Of a stretch of 25,566 nucleotides of DNA, positions 1-10,275 are shown piece by piece. The position numbers and the translations under genes were made by a program. Within the stretch, counting starts at the first letter, position 1. Each line of letters begins with the position of its first letter. Location of the stretch: NCBI GenBank assembly GCA_024741835.1, contig JAENRP010000484.1:1-25566 (forward strand). Reading direction: 5' to 3'. The stretch is from Diplocarpon mali (Eukaryota > Ascomycota > Leotiomycetes > Helotiales > Drepanopezizaceae). The notes below the pieces were generated by a model. It had not been told where the DNA came from. It searched no databases and saw nothing but the letters and a program-made list of their open reading frames with translations.

Positions 1-3000
1 ATCTTTAAAGCTAAAATTAAAGATAGACTTTATATTATTTTAAAGGTAATATTATAGAAATTGACTCTTAAGCTAGACTTATAAGTGGATTCCTTTAAGG
101 AAAGTGCACTCTTCGCCCTAATACAATTAAGCGAGGATAAGGAGAATAGATAGACTCTTAAGCTAGGATTGCAAGTAAAATTCGCGAAAATAACTCTTAA
201 GCTAGGATTATAAGTAAAGTGTAAGGTATCCTCGAAGATGACTCTTAAGCTAGGATTATAAGTGAATTTAGTAGAAATAACTCCTAGGCTAAGACTATAA
301 GTAGATTCTGCAAATTCGCTAATAATAACTCTTAGGCTAAGATCGCAAGTGAAATTTATAGAAATAACTCTTAGGCTAGGACTATAAGTGAAATTCGCGA
401 ATTCGTTAAAGACGACTCTTAAGCCAGGATTATAAGTGGATCTTGCGGTTTTATTAAAAACGACTCCTAAGCCAGGCTTGCAATTGGAAAATGGCAAAAC
501 CTTAAACTACTATTACTAGTCCTTTTTAGCTGCTGATAATAAAGCATCGATTAACAATAGGCTATTAAAGCTATTAGAAGCCGAAAGCCTATTAAGGTAT
601 TAGCTAATATATAGAAGATTTGCATATTTAAGGCTAGAGAAATTAAAGGGCTTATATAAGGTCTTGACCTTAAAACAGAAGATCTAAGTACTAAAGGATC
701 GCTTAATGTGCCGAATTTGCAAGCTAATAAAACTTCGAAATCAGACGCAAACTAAGCTTAGTCTATAGAAAGATTTGATACTAGCGCTAATATCTATTAA
801 TACTACTAGACTATTTATAACCTTAATTAAAGGAAATAATTAGTTTTCTTAAATAGTAGATAACTCCACTTAGTAAATATAGACTATTTGCGCTAAGACT
901 AAATCTAAGCTTATAGAAAAGCTAGAAACTTAAAAAGTGATAAAGGAATGCCAGACCTAATTGAAGCTAATAGTTATTAGGTCTAATAATACATTAGAGA
1001 TTAAGGCAAAGCTTAATAAATAGGCAAAATAAGGAGTTTGCTATAAACTAATTATAATATATAAAGGTTCTTATTAGAATAGCATCACTAAGTGAAGTAT
1101 TTAGCAAGTAGAGACTGATTATCGCGCTTTACTATAAGATGCTAACCTACTATTAGAATTCTAAGACCTTGCGATTAAGGCAAATGTATACTTGCAAAAT
1201 AGAATAGGTAATAGATTAATAGTTAATAGCACTTAAATATTACTATATAAGGCATATTTCAAATAGAAATTAAGCTTAGACTATATCTGCGTCTTTAAAA
1301 GCGTCTGCTACTCTTATATTAGCCTAAAGTCCTAGCCCGCGGGTATAAAGAGTAAGAAGCTAATAGACTAAGGTAGAGAGTATATATTTGTTAAGTATAT
1401 TAAATAGATAATAAAGCAATAGATAGTATATATGCTAGACTTAAGGCAAGTAATTATATCCTTAGTAGTTGAGTTTAATAAATCTTGAAATAGGAGGGAG
1501 CTATCCTTAAAGCTTTATATACCTAGAGATTCGCAAGGTATACTACTTAATAGTAATACTATTAAGCCGAACTAATAACCCCTTTCTTTAAGCTTAAGTA
1601 TATTAAGCGCACCTACTGATCGACGACCTATTAATCGCCTAAAGGCCGAATAGACTATTCCTATTATCTGCAAACTACCTAAAGTATAAAACAACTTCGA
1701 TATTATTATCCCTTTAATTAAAGCACCTATAGTAAAGGATATTCCTAAAATAGGTATAAGTAATAATAAGCCTCTACTATTAGAAAGCGGTTCCTTAAAT
1801 AATAAGCCTATAGAACCTATAGCCGAACCTACGCCTTTAAAGAGGAATAAAGACTTAGAACTAAAAGACACCTTAGATAAACGCAAGTCTAAGCGTATCT
1901 AGGCTATAATAGCATATAGGATTTATAAGCTCGAACTTTAATAAAGCTTTAATAAAGATAATGCATTCTTAGCCGCTAGGAGGATAATGAAAATCTCTTT
2001 TCTAAAGATGTATAATAAAGCTATTAATAACCTAAAGAATAGAGCAATATAAAATAAGGCAATCTAAGAGGAGATAAGCTCTCTTATTACAAATGGCATA
2101 TAAATAGAGGAACTAATGCTAAAGGATATGAACCTAGTATTAATAAAGTAGGTCTTTACAATTAAGATATATGTAAATAGGACCTTAGAATATTATAAGG
2201 TAAGGCTTATAGCTAAGGGCTTCTTCTAATAGTATAAAGAAGACTACTTCGATATATTCGCGCTAATAGTTCGTATAAATACCCTTTGCATATTTATAGT
2301 GATAGTAGCTGCTAAGGACCTTAAATGCAAATAGTACGATATTAAAAATGCATTTATTAAAGCGACTATAAAGGAATGGATTTTTCTCTCTTAACCTAAT
2401 AGTATTCCTATACGCGCTGGCCACTCCCTTTATATACTCTATAGTATTTATAAGCTTAAACAATCAGCCTATGATTAGAACCTCTTATATAGCTCTACTC
2501 TAGTAGAAATAGGATTCGTTTAAAGCCTAGCTGACCTTTATCTATTTACCTATACTAAGTGTAGAATTAAGTTGCTATTATATATCGACAATATTACTAT
2601 AGCTGCGAAAACAACTACTCAATTGGATTAGTTCTTTATAATAATTTAGAAACGTTTTAATACTAAAGATCTAAGGGGAATTTATAAGATCCTTAGCATC
2701 TATATTATAAGGAATCGCTCTACTTAAGAACTTTAGTTAGATCAAAAGTAGTATATTAAGAAGATCCTAGACCAAATAGGACTCTCTACTTATACTCCTA
2801 ACTTTAAGCTAAAGCGTACTCTAGTTAAAGGAAAGTATAATAAGTTAGAGCCTGCTAATAAAAATAAGTAGAAAGGAGATCTAAAGAAGTACTAATAGGA
2901 TATTAAAGCGATTATATATACTATAGTATATATAAGACTAGATATCGCCTTTATTATTAAGCAACTTAATCAAAACCTAAAGGATCTAACGATTTGATAC

Positions 3001-3564
3001 AAGAATGCAGTTAAGCGACTTAGAAGGTACCTTCGATTAATAATCATATAAAAGGTAAGATATAGACTAATAAAATATATAAGCGCAAAGCTTAAGGTAT
3101 ATACCGATTTTAATTAAGCAAATATAAAAGGTCGGAAAAGTATATCTAAAAGCGTAGTAATACTATATAGTAGACCTATATTATAAGGAAGTAGGAAGTA
3201 GAAATCAGTAGCTACTATAAGCACTAAGGCTAAATATATATCGATATTATCAAATTGCAAGCAAGGATTATAGATTGCTTAAGTTTTAAAAGATATAGGT
3301 TTTACTAAGTATATTAGATAAGATAAGAACTATATTAATCTCTAAGTAGATAATATAAGGGCGATTGCACTTGCAAAGAATCCACACTTGCATAAGCGAT
3401 CGAAATATATTAATATTACCTACTATTTTATCTATAACCTTATTGCGAAGAATAAGTTATCGATCACTTATATCCTAACTAATTAAATAGTAGCAGATGG
3501 ATTTACAAAGCTATTAGAGACAGTTGCAAAGTTTGAAGCATTTAAAGATATGCTAGGGTTATAA
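1..3564 (+). pseudogene. Copia-1 pol remnant (integrase, reverse transcriptase, RNase H)
   Basis: One frame (codon starts 1, 4, 7...) can be followed from base 1 to about 3564 with no net indel. A pre-integrase end (KDRLYYILKV, 25-54) is followed by the palindrome array, then by YRRFAYLRLEKLKGL (about 610-655), which matches a pre-integrase HRRxGHL motif with H changed to Y. The CxxC at 709-726 is CRIC. The integrase core ends near LEFxDLAIKANVYLQNR (about 1155-1205). RT is at about 2140-2650: KGF at 2215, FDIFALIVRINTL, DIKNAF, and YIDN at 2581-2592 for YVDD. RNase H follows at about 3110-3330 with SISKS and STKAKYIS. Integrase catalytic positions read N (799), N (985) and K (1090) where D, D and E are expected. 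Every in-frame stop fits a mutated Q, R or W codon. The frame ends near MLGL* at 3550-3564, although that TAA may itself be a mutated CAA. Confidence 0.88.
64..485. repeat. Array of nine 23-bp imperfect palindromes inside Copia-1 pol
   Basis: Copies start at 64, 154, 193, 241, 280, 328, 367, 415 and 463. Spacings are 90, 39, 48, 39, 48, 39, 48 and 48, all multiples of three, and all starts are in the pol codon phase. On the + strand a unit reads T-L/P-K/R-L/P-x-L-stop/Q-V. On the - strand it reads T-Y/C-x-P-x-L-R-V, which leaves the - strand open from 497 to 30. Spacers often contain AAATTCGCGAA or a decayed form of it. The array sits between two parts of the pre-integrase region and adds roughly 140 codons there. 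The alternating 39/48 pattern suggests an 87-bp two-unit block that was tandemly duplicated. Confidence 0.85.
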
Positions 3565-3594
3565 AAGATAATAGGGGCTTAGTAGGCTTAAGGA

Positions 3595-3749
3595 CGACTC
3601 CTAGGCCCGCCCTATAAGTTAGGTTATATAGTCTTATAAAGTAAAGTTTTTTTTTTAGATCGACTCCTAGGCCTAGACCGCAAGTCAAGTCATATAGTCT
3701 TATAAAGGAACGCTTTTGGAAATTTGACTCCCGGTCCTACCCTGCGAGT
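3595..3749. repeat. Three palindromic motif copies in the Copia-1 3' region, two of them in a 66-bp tandem repeat
   Basis: Copies lie at 3597-3619, 3663-3685 and 3727-3749. The first two belong to a 66-bp unit repeated at 3595 and 3661. The unit shares CGACTCCTAGGCC, then the right arm, then a flank of the type AAGTYARGTYATATAGTCTT. The third copy (left arm ACTCCCGGTCC, right end CTGCGAGT) is one of the least mutated. All lie between the end of pol and the LTR. Confidence 0.8.
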
Positions 3750-3887
3750 AAGATTGGTGATTTTAATAAAGGTTACTATTAATTGATTGTTTTTAATTTA
3801 GAAAGATACTTAAGAGTTGGATTAGCGTAAAAGGATAGTTATTATTTTCCTAACTGCAGGTTAATTAGAGTAAGGTCTAAGTAGGGG
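3750..3887 (+). other. Copia-1 3' non-coding segment ending in a purine tract
   Basis: No reading frame was recognised. It ends in GTAGGGG (3881-3887) directly before the LTR, which fits a polypurine tract for plus-strand priming. The assignment rests on position and composition only. Confidence 0.45.
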
Positions 3888-4079
3888 TATTAAGATAAGT
3901 GATATAGCTATTATTCTAATATATTATTATATAACCCTACTGCTTAGTTAGTAGGATATTGATACGTATATAGCTATAGGTAAGAAAGGGGTAACCTTCC
4001 TTCCCTAACTCTTACTAATATATCGACTATCGACCTCTAGAAGTTTCCTATACCTACTGCGCCGACTCACTTAAGCTCA
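3888..4079 (+). repeat. 3' LTR of Copia-1 (192 bp)
   Basis: It matches 23572-23763 over the full 192 bp without a gap. By hand count there are about 21 differences, about 18 of them transitions. It begins TATTAAGATA (RIP-altered TG start) and ends ...AGCTCA. Both copies share the well-preserved block from GGATATTGATACG to TTCCTTCCCTAAC. Sequence after 4079 is unrelated to what follows the other copy, which marks the element boundary. Confidence 0.85.
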
Positions 4080-4089
4080 ATAATTATAA

Positions 4090-4495
4090 AGTATATCTGA
4101 AAAAGTATACTATAAGTACTACTTATAAATTATAATAATCTTTTCATATACTTATTTTTCTTATCTCGATTCTTTTAAAATAAATCAACTAAATTAGCAT
4201 ACCTTTAATATTCCTATAGAAATTTTTCATAATCGATTCCCTTTATCTTAAGTTCATTTTCGAGAAAATCATTAAAGCCTAAAAATCCTTCTTCGACTGT
4301 AGAGATTCTATAGTTTAATACTTTAATAAATGAGTTTAGGAATACCTATTATTCTATCTCACCTAACGTTCTATAAGTGCTTATTACATCTTCTAATAAT
4401 CTTAGTAACTTGCCCTCTTATAAAAAGCCACCCTTTAATATTAGCTTATTGCTAGTAGTATTTATTGACTTATTACTTAAGGCAATAACTGACAT
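4090..4495 (-). pseudogene. ORF C: decayed reading frame of unknown function, abutting the Copia-1 LTR
   Basis: From an ATG at 4495 the - strand reads about 135 codons with only a handful of TAA/TAG codons. The start is MSVIALSNKSINTTSNK. Later parts include LLRLLEDVISTYRTLGEIE, FIKVLNYRISTVEEGFLGF, and a charged stretch KNRDKKNKYMKRLL near 4120-4160. The residue mix is that of a soluble helical protein. The family is not recognised. The frame is cut at its 3' end by the Copia-1 LTR, so Copia-1 seems to have inserted here. It lies in the same codon phase as ORF B, 0.5 kb upstream, and might be a broken continuation of it, but the low-complexity stretch between them does not read convincingly as protein. 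Confidence 0.5.
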
Positions 4496-4569
4496 ATTCT
4501 TCTTAGGTATGGTTCTCTTACTTAAGTTTAATAGTACTATAATAAAGTATCTAATAGAGATAGGATGAT

Positions 4570-5017
4570 AGAATACGTAGAGGCTTATTTAAGAAAGATT
4601 AATAAGATAGTAAGCTTATATTAAGAAGGAATTGATAATAGAAGATAGTAGTAGTAGTATTGCTAGTACTAAGGTTTAGTAGGGTTATAGAAAAGGTAAA
4701 AAAAAGTATGATCGTAGTATAAGGAGAGGTTTATTTATAAAGGTAGGAATCGCATTAGCATATAAAGGAAAAGTGGGTATAAAGAGGCTGAAAGTAGGAA
4801 TAAAAGTAGGGTATAACGTATATAAGGACCTATAATTAGTAAATAATAATTATTAAAGGTAAGGATGATATTTCAAAGGTAAGCGTTAGAAAGTTATATA
4901 TAAAGGAAATAATTAAAAGATAGATTATATAAAGAATAAAGTAGAATAAAGAATATATATAAAATAGAATAATAAATAAAGAATAAAGAGGTACTAGTAT
5001 ATAAGAAGTAGATAATC
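4570..5017. other. Low-complexity AT-rich stretch, no gene seen
   Basis: The + strand is purine-rich, with reiterated GAATAAAGAATAAAG-type and GTAGGNATAAAAG-type units, densest at 4930-5000. The - strand reads Y/P/T/F/L-rich low complexity with many stops (for example YPTFIPTFSLFIPTF). No conserved domain or regulatory site could be supported. Confidence 0.5.
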
Positions 5018-5282
5018 CTAAAAAAAAAGATTCAATTCGAATTCGTAAGTTCTTTAAATGGTTTTCTCTAAAGGTAATAGGCTAGATCCTTTAGATTACT
5101 TAACTCAATTATCAATTCTATTATCACTTTAGAGCCTTCTTCTCTTATATTAGTTCTTACCTCTTAGCGATTTTTCTAATTTAAGTGCCTCTATTAAAAG
5201 AACCTCTATTTATACCCTTAGGTTTAGTAGCCGAAGTTCATCCGAACTATCTTATAGACTAAAGCTAGCTAAGTCCAACCTT

Positions 5283-5305
5283 ACTTATAGGCTAGGCTTG
5301 CAAGT
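5283..5305. repeat. Palindromic motif copy in ORF B
   Basis: Left arm ACTTATAGGCT, right arm ending GCTTGCAAGT. In the ORF B frame it reads T-C-K-P-S-L-stop-V. Confidence 0.75.
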
Positions 5306-6167
5306 TAGTCTTAGCGTTTCTAAGCTTAAGGGTAAAAATAGGAAATTGGTTCTTAAATCAAGGTCTAATACTATACTAGCGTTTCGGTTTATCTCTTTTC
5401 CGAACTTTCTTATAATAATGCTTTTATTAATTAGTATATTAAGCTCTCGGATAGTATTTACTTTATCGCATTATCCTTAAGACTTAAGTCTATAAAGAAG
5501 CGACTTAGTATTTATAACATTTATCTAGGCCTTAATAAGGGCATTAAAGAGTTTTTAATTATATTTTATAAAGTGGATTTTCAATTTATTCTTATTAAAA
5601 AGGAACAATTCCTATACTTTAATTATAATAAAGGGATCTGTCTAAAAGCGCCGACTAATAATAGCTTTAAAGAGGCTATTATAGTTCTTAAGATGAAAAG
5701 CTACCTTAAAAGATATAGAAGTTCTACTTATATTAATCTATTAAGGTACTAAAGGTTGTTTTAAAGTAGAGATTAAAAAGATAAGATTAAAGATTCGAGT
5801 CTTATTTTCTAAGGTATTCTTATCGCAAATAGCTATATAATTGTTATAAAAGGCTATAAAACTACTAGTTTTATAAAGTTTATTTAAGTGCATTTTAAGA
5901 AGGTGCCCTTATTTCATTATTACTATAATAAGGTTACTATTATTAGTAATAGGCCGCAAGATCTCTTTTTACTTTATTTTTACAATTATATAAGCTAGCT
6001 AAGATTTTAAACTAAGTGCTTAAGAAGTCTATCGACTTATCTTCTTTATAAATAAAGTGAGTTTTATATTCAATTAAAAGCCGACCTACCTATTAAGGCT
6101 TTTAAAAGCTAGCCTTTATCCAATCAATAAGATCTAATAATCTAAGACTTACTTTCTAATAAAATTG

Positions 6168-6190
6168 ACTCATAGGCTAGGACCGCAAGT
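6168..6190. repeat. Palindromic motif copy in ORF B
   Basis: Left arm ACTCATAGGCT, right end GGACCGCAAGT. In the ORF B frame it reads T-C-G-P-S-L-stop-V. Confidence 0.78.
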
Positions 6191-7553
6191 AATAATCGGA
6201 TTTTCTTTATTAGTAGTACTTATATCTCTCTTTATTAAAATAACTTAATTATAAAGACTAAGACTAATTAATTAAAGAGGTTCGAGGTAGGCTATAAGCT
6301 AATAGGCCCCTCTACTTTTCACTATTATAGCTAAAAGGTAGAGTTTATAATGCATCCGAAGGACTTATTAAGTAAGATTGAATATTATATTATAAAGAAA
6401 ATAAGAAGGTATAAAGGTTATATTATCTATAGGACAAAAGTAATAAAGGTATATCTTTACTTCTTATCTTATAATAGAGAGGAATGTACTTATAAAAGTA
6501 CTATTATTAGTAGTAAAATTATCAGTTAAGAAGCAGTATCTAAAGGGTTTAAATATTATAATTAACCCTTCTTCTTCTATTTCCTCTTGCTATTTATTAC
6601 TTAATAATATCGAAAAGAAAGAATTATTCTATTCAATCGGCTCTAACGCCTTTAAGGCTTTAGGATCAGCCCTAAATTTTATAGCACTTAAAGATGCTTC
6701 TATTATTAATAGGTTAGATTTGCATATCCTTAAAAAGATAAAGAATTAATTATTAAAGTAGATTAGAAAAAGATCGATATCTTTTATTATATAAAGAAGT
6801 TTAAGGTATTTAATAGTTTTACTAATATTAAATCCTTTATAATTAAGACTATAGTAAACTAAAAGAGAGCAAATATAAAGGTCGCAAAGTCTTCTCCCTT
6901 CGACTCTTACGCTAAGAAGATACTATTAAAAGCGAGTTTTTATTATAAAGGATACTTAAATATTATATCATTCTCTAAGCTTAAAGTTAAGAATAACCGA
7001 TTAAGGTATATTGCTATAATTATAAATATCCTAATTAATAGATTCCTCTTTATATTCTCGTTTTTATAAAATAAAATAGTCTCACTTAATATTTAAGAGA
7101 CTAGGTTCTTAACTTCTATAATTATTAAAGAATTGAATAATATCTATAAGGGCGAACTTATCTAAGATAAGCTATTAAATTTATCTAATAGCTCTCTTAA
7201 TTATCTTTAAAGTAATAGGAATAAGGTCTTCTCTTATATTATCATTTTTAAAATAGTTATATATAGATATAAAGAAGTTAAGAACTAGCTCTTTTAAATT
7301 ATTAAAGAAGGAGTTTAAGCAAGCGTATAATCCTTTAGTTTTAAATTGCAAATTAGCTAAAGTAGCTATTAAATGATCTATCCTTTTTAAAGGTCGAACT
7401 AAAATTGGTCGTTTAATTAAAGGAAAGTCCTTTAAAGATTTTAAAAATTCTAAAGAAGCTGTATTAAGCATTTAAGCAGTTTATTTAATAGCGGTTTTTA
7501 GAATTATTTTAATAAGAGGTAAGTTAAGTCCAATTTTAAAATTCTCCCTTTTA

Positions 7554-7576
7554 ACTCTTAATTTAAGATTATAAGT
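7554..7576. repeat. Palindromic motif copy in ORF B
   Basis: This is a more decayed copy (left arm ACTCTTAATTT, right end GATTATAAGT). In the ORF B frame it reads T-Y-N-L-K-L-R-V. Its right flank AAGTCAAATTATATAGT resembles the flank of the copies at 3597 and 3663. Confidence 0.7.
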
Positions 7577-8422
7577 CAAATTATATAGTTTAACACTTAT
7601 TATATCTTTAAGTTAAAAAGCGAATTTTAAAGCAGGCTTAATTATAAATAATTAATTCCCTTCTTTATTATTAAAGAAATCTTATCTAAACCTTAGTATA
7701 AAAGTCCAGTTCTCTTTTAAAACTAGCAAACTATAAGCAGAAGCGCAAAGCCTTAGCATATTAATAATAGTACTATTAAGTAAAGTAATATTTATAGCCT
7801 AATTTGATCTTTTTATAGCCTTATTAGCTACTATAAATACTATATTAAATAGGCTTACAAATCTGCAACTGCGAATTCGATTGCCTTAAAATTTTACTAC
7901 TCCTTCTTAAATGATAAAGAAATTAAGAATCTAAATAGCTTTAGCTATAAGAGTATTTTCCTTAAGAATTTTTAATAATACTTGCCTTTTATTATTAGAA
8001 TCAATATTTATTAAAAAGCGCAAATAAAATAGGAGTCCTCTCTTATTAATAGCTAAATTATTCAATTATTAAATAGATTCTTCCCTTTTATTTTAGTCTA
8101 TTTTAAAAGTATCGGCTAAGGTTATATATTAATCTATATTAGCTAAGAATTCCTCTTTAAAGATTCCCTTTAATCTTAATTCTTTAATTAGGAAGTTATT
8201 AAATTAAAGAATTCCAAGGGCTACTTAGGTTAAAAGGTTATTAATAGCATTCGCATAAGTTAAAAGGAGTTTTTATTACTTTATATCTCTTAAGATTATA
8301 TAAGTCGATTTGAAGCTCTTTAATAATACAATAGCTCTATTATCTTAAGAGAAGTTTATAATTAATATTTATTTATTCCCTATTATAGTAGGTAAAACCA
8401 TTTATAAGTTCTTTAAAGGCAT

Positions 8423-8779
8423 ATTACTTATAAAAGATAGGGAGTATAAATAAGAGAGTTTAATAAGATATAAGAATTAAAAGGGTATATAAGCTGCACT
8501 AGGTTTACTATATATATATTAAGGAAATTGGACTTTTTATTTATTATTTAAGGAAAGTAATAGGAATACTATAATTAAAAGCTAATATTAAAAATATAAA
8601 ATAAGTTAAAGTAGGTAAGAATTTAAAGTGATCCTAAAAGATCTATATCTTAAATAATAAAAGAAGCAACCTTGCTAAAAATATAAAAATAAGGATTAAA
8701 GGAAGGTAGGATAATTAATAGGCTAGGAAATCGTTTAATATTCCTATTTGCGTTCTTTAGATATTTTAAAAATAATAAT
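8423..8779. other. Gap between Gypsy-A pol and ORF B, nothing recognised
   Basis: AT-rich DNA with dense stops in all - strand frames. No LTR-like partner of this segment was found near the other end of Gypsy-A (15410-16050), so the 3' LTR of Gypsy-A cannot be placed here. Confidence 0.4.
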
Positions 8780-8816
8780 TTAAAGTTGCGATTAATTAGG
8801 TATTTTAATATTCTTT

Positions 8817-8839
8817 ACTTATAAGACAAGCTTATAAGT
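8817..8839. repeat. Palindromic motif copy at the C-terminal end of Gypsy-A pol
   Basis: Left arm ACTTATAAGAC, right end AGCTTATAAGT. In the local pol frame it reads T-Y-K-L-V-L-stop-V, just after the last recognisable pol residues. Confidence 0.65.
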
Positions 8840-10252
8840 TAAGTTAGAAAAATCTTAATCTTTATCTAAAGGTTTAAAATTGCTTATATCTTTATCAATT
8901 CCTATAGAAGATTCGGAGGTTATATCAATTTCTAATTTGTCTTTTAAAGAAAATAAGGTCTAATCGTATTAATAAAAGTACTTTAATTAGTTAGCTGCAA
9001 AGGTTCTTTTAATATCGATTCTATTAAGTTCTTAAAGAGAATAGTATCCTTTTTCTTTTTACTTAAATTTAACCTTAAATAGGCTAAGCTATTAATAGTT
9101 AAGTTTAATATCTATTAATATATTAATACTTCTTATAATATTATAAACTAAGATAAGATTATCTTTTTAAATAGGATAAGTCTTAAGTACTTTAAAAGCA
9201 GCCTATACTTCCTTAGCTTTTTCCTAATATTATTTCTTTTATAAGATAATCTCTTTTATATCTATATCTTAGAGCTTAAGTTATTAGCATTTTATTATAA
9301 GCAAATCGGAACGGTTCTAAATTTGACTATAGTCGAATAATCTTTAAATAGGCTATTAAGATTTAAGAAGGAGCTATGCCTCTTTGCTATAGATAAAAAA
9401 AGAATAGTATAATTCTAATCGGTTTATAAATTATTATTCGATAAGTAAAGAGTATTTTATAAAAGTGTTTTATCTAATCCTTAAATCCTTTATAAGTAAC
9501 TTTAGATAAACTATTAAAAATGTTATAGTATCCTCGTTTTACTATTCTATTAGCTTTCGAGTTATATGCTAAGATTTAAACCCGCTTAATACTATATTTT
9601 TATAAAAAGGCTTTAACTACTCTTTTGTTTTTAAAACCTCTATTAATAGTTAGTCTGCTAAAAAGTCTATAGTAATAGACTATATCTTCTTAAAGGAACT
9701 TTATAATAGATTTAGAGTTAGCAGATCTTAAAGGTCGTCCTTTAAGCTATCCTAATAGATCTTCTTTTATTAAAATAAAATATATTATCCTATTTTTAAT
9801 AGTTAGTACTTATATAATATTAAGGCTGACTTTATAGAAAAGGCCTAATAGCTAAGTTAAAAATAAGGGATTCTCTTTATAACTAGGTTTTCGTTTCTAA
9901 TAGGGAATACAGCTTTTTATAAAAGCTTTATAATCCTTAAAAGAACCTTTCTAAAAGAATTTTCTTAAAAGCTAATAGTAAGTAGACTTAGCCCTTTAGT
10001 AGCCTATTTCCTTATAAATATCTTAAATAGCCTTAGCTTATAGTTTATTATTATTTAAATAGAATTATATAAGAAATGAGTTATTGCTCCTTTTAAATAA
10101 CTGCCTTTCTTATATTAAATAAATTAAAGCTTTAGCTTTAAACTTCTGAAAATTCTTAAGAGAAACTGTCTTTAGTTATTTAAATATAATTAAAAATTTT
10201 ACAATTTCTTTAGAGTCACTTAAGTAGTTAAGTAATAAAATTCTTTTACTTA

Positions 10253-10275
10253 ACTTATAAGCTAGGACTATAAGT
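10253..10275. repeat. Palindromic motif copy in the RNase H-integrase linker of Gypsy-A
   Basis: Left arm ACTTATAAGCT, right end GGACTATAAGT. Here the pol frame uses the second phase of the motif, L-I-V-L-A-Y-K-L, and stays open on both sides (RLKGTR before, SKRILLLNYLSD after). Confidence 0.72.

Larger units (their letters stand above)
1..4079 (+). mobile_element. Copia-1: RIP-degraded Ty1/Copia LTR retrotransposon, 5' part outside the window
   Basis: The element holds, in order, the pre-integrase region, integrase, reverse transcriptase and RNase H on the + strand, a 3' non-coding stretch with three palindromic motifs, and a 3' LTR. Integrase before RT is the Copia order. Gag, protease and the 5' LTR must lie to the left of the window. 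The 3' LTR matches the LTR that precedes Copia-3, so both elements probably belong to one family. The element is dead: stop codons recur throughout and the catalytic acidic residues have changed to N or K. Confidence 0.9.
5018..8422 (-). pseudogene. ORF B: 1,135-codon decayed gene of unknown function containing three palindromic motifs
   Basis: A single - strand frame runs from ATG at 8422 (MPLKNL-stop-MVLPTIIGNK) to TAG at 5018-5020. The length is 3,405 nt, exactly 1,135 codons, with no frameshift; internal stops fit mutated Q, R or W codons. Recognisable stretches are FKSTYIILRDIK, ANAINNLLTxVALGIL, MLNTASLEFLKSLKDFPLIK (start 7471), REDLIPITLKIIKRAIR, EASLSAIKFRADPKALKALE (near 6700), NTIRELNILINKSIIIRKFG (near 5410), and a basic tail LEKSLRGKN-x-YKRRRL (about 5130-5185). 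No signal peptide, transmembrane block or known catalytic motif stood out; it reads as a mostly helical, charged protein. Palindromes at 7554, 6168 and 5283 are all in frame as T-C/Y-x-x-x-L-x-V. It lies just downstream of Gypsy-A pol on the same strand. It could be an extra ORF of that element or a gene of another mobile element. Confidence 0.7.

Noticed and set aside
64..485. CRISPR-like array (short repeats with spacers of about 16-25 bp)
   Set aside because: The repeats are palindromic, degenerate, inside a eukaryotic retroelement frame, and their spacers are similar to each other. No cas genes are present.
30..497. 155-codon stop-free frame on the - strand with repeated T-Y-N-P-S-L-R-V
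   Set aside because: It is open because the palindrome array reads without stops on the - strand. The + strand carries the Copia-1 pol frame across the same bases, so this is not called as a gene.
1572..2463. Stop-free - strand frames at 1572-1886 and 2263-2463
   Set aside because: Antisense shadows of the Copia-1 pol frame, whose integrase and RT motifs are on the + strand.
4377..5480. Stop-free + strand frames at 4377-4568 and 5298-5480
   Set aside because: Antisense to ORF C and ORF B, which are longer and keep one continuous phase.
6290..6560. A fairly open + strand stretch (VGYKLIGPSTFHYY...) considered as a separate gene
   Set aside because: It lies antisense to ORF B, whose single frame spans 1,135 codons without indel. 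The + strand frame breaks down on both sides.
5490..8422. ORF B as a tyrosine recombinase of the DUF3435 (Starship captain) type
   Set aside because: I looked for the conserved R-H-x-x-R-Y-type C-terminal pattern and did not find it in the traced frame. No positive evidence remained.
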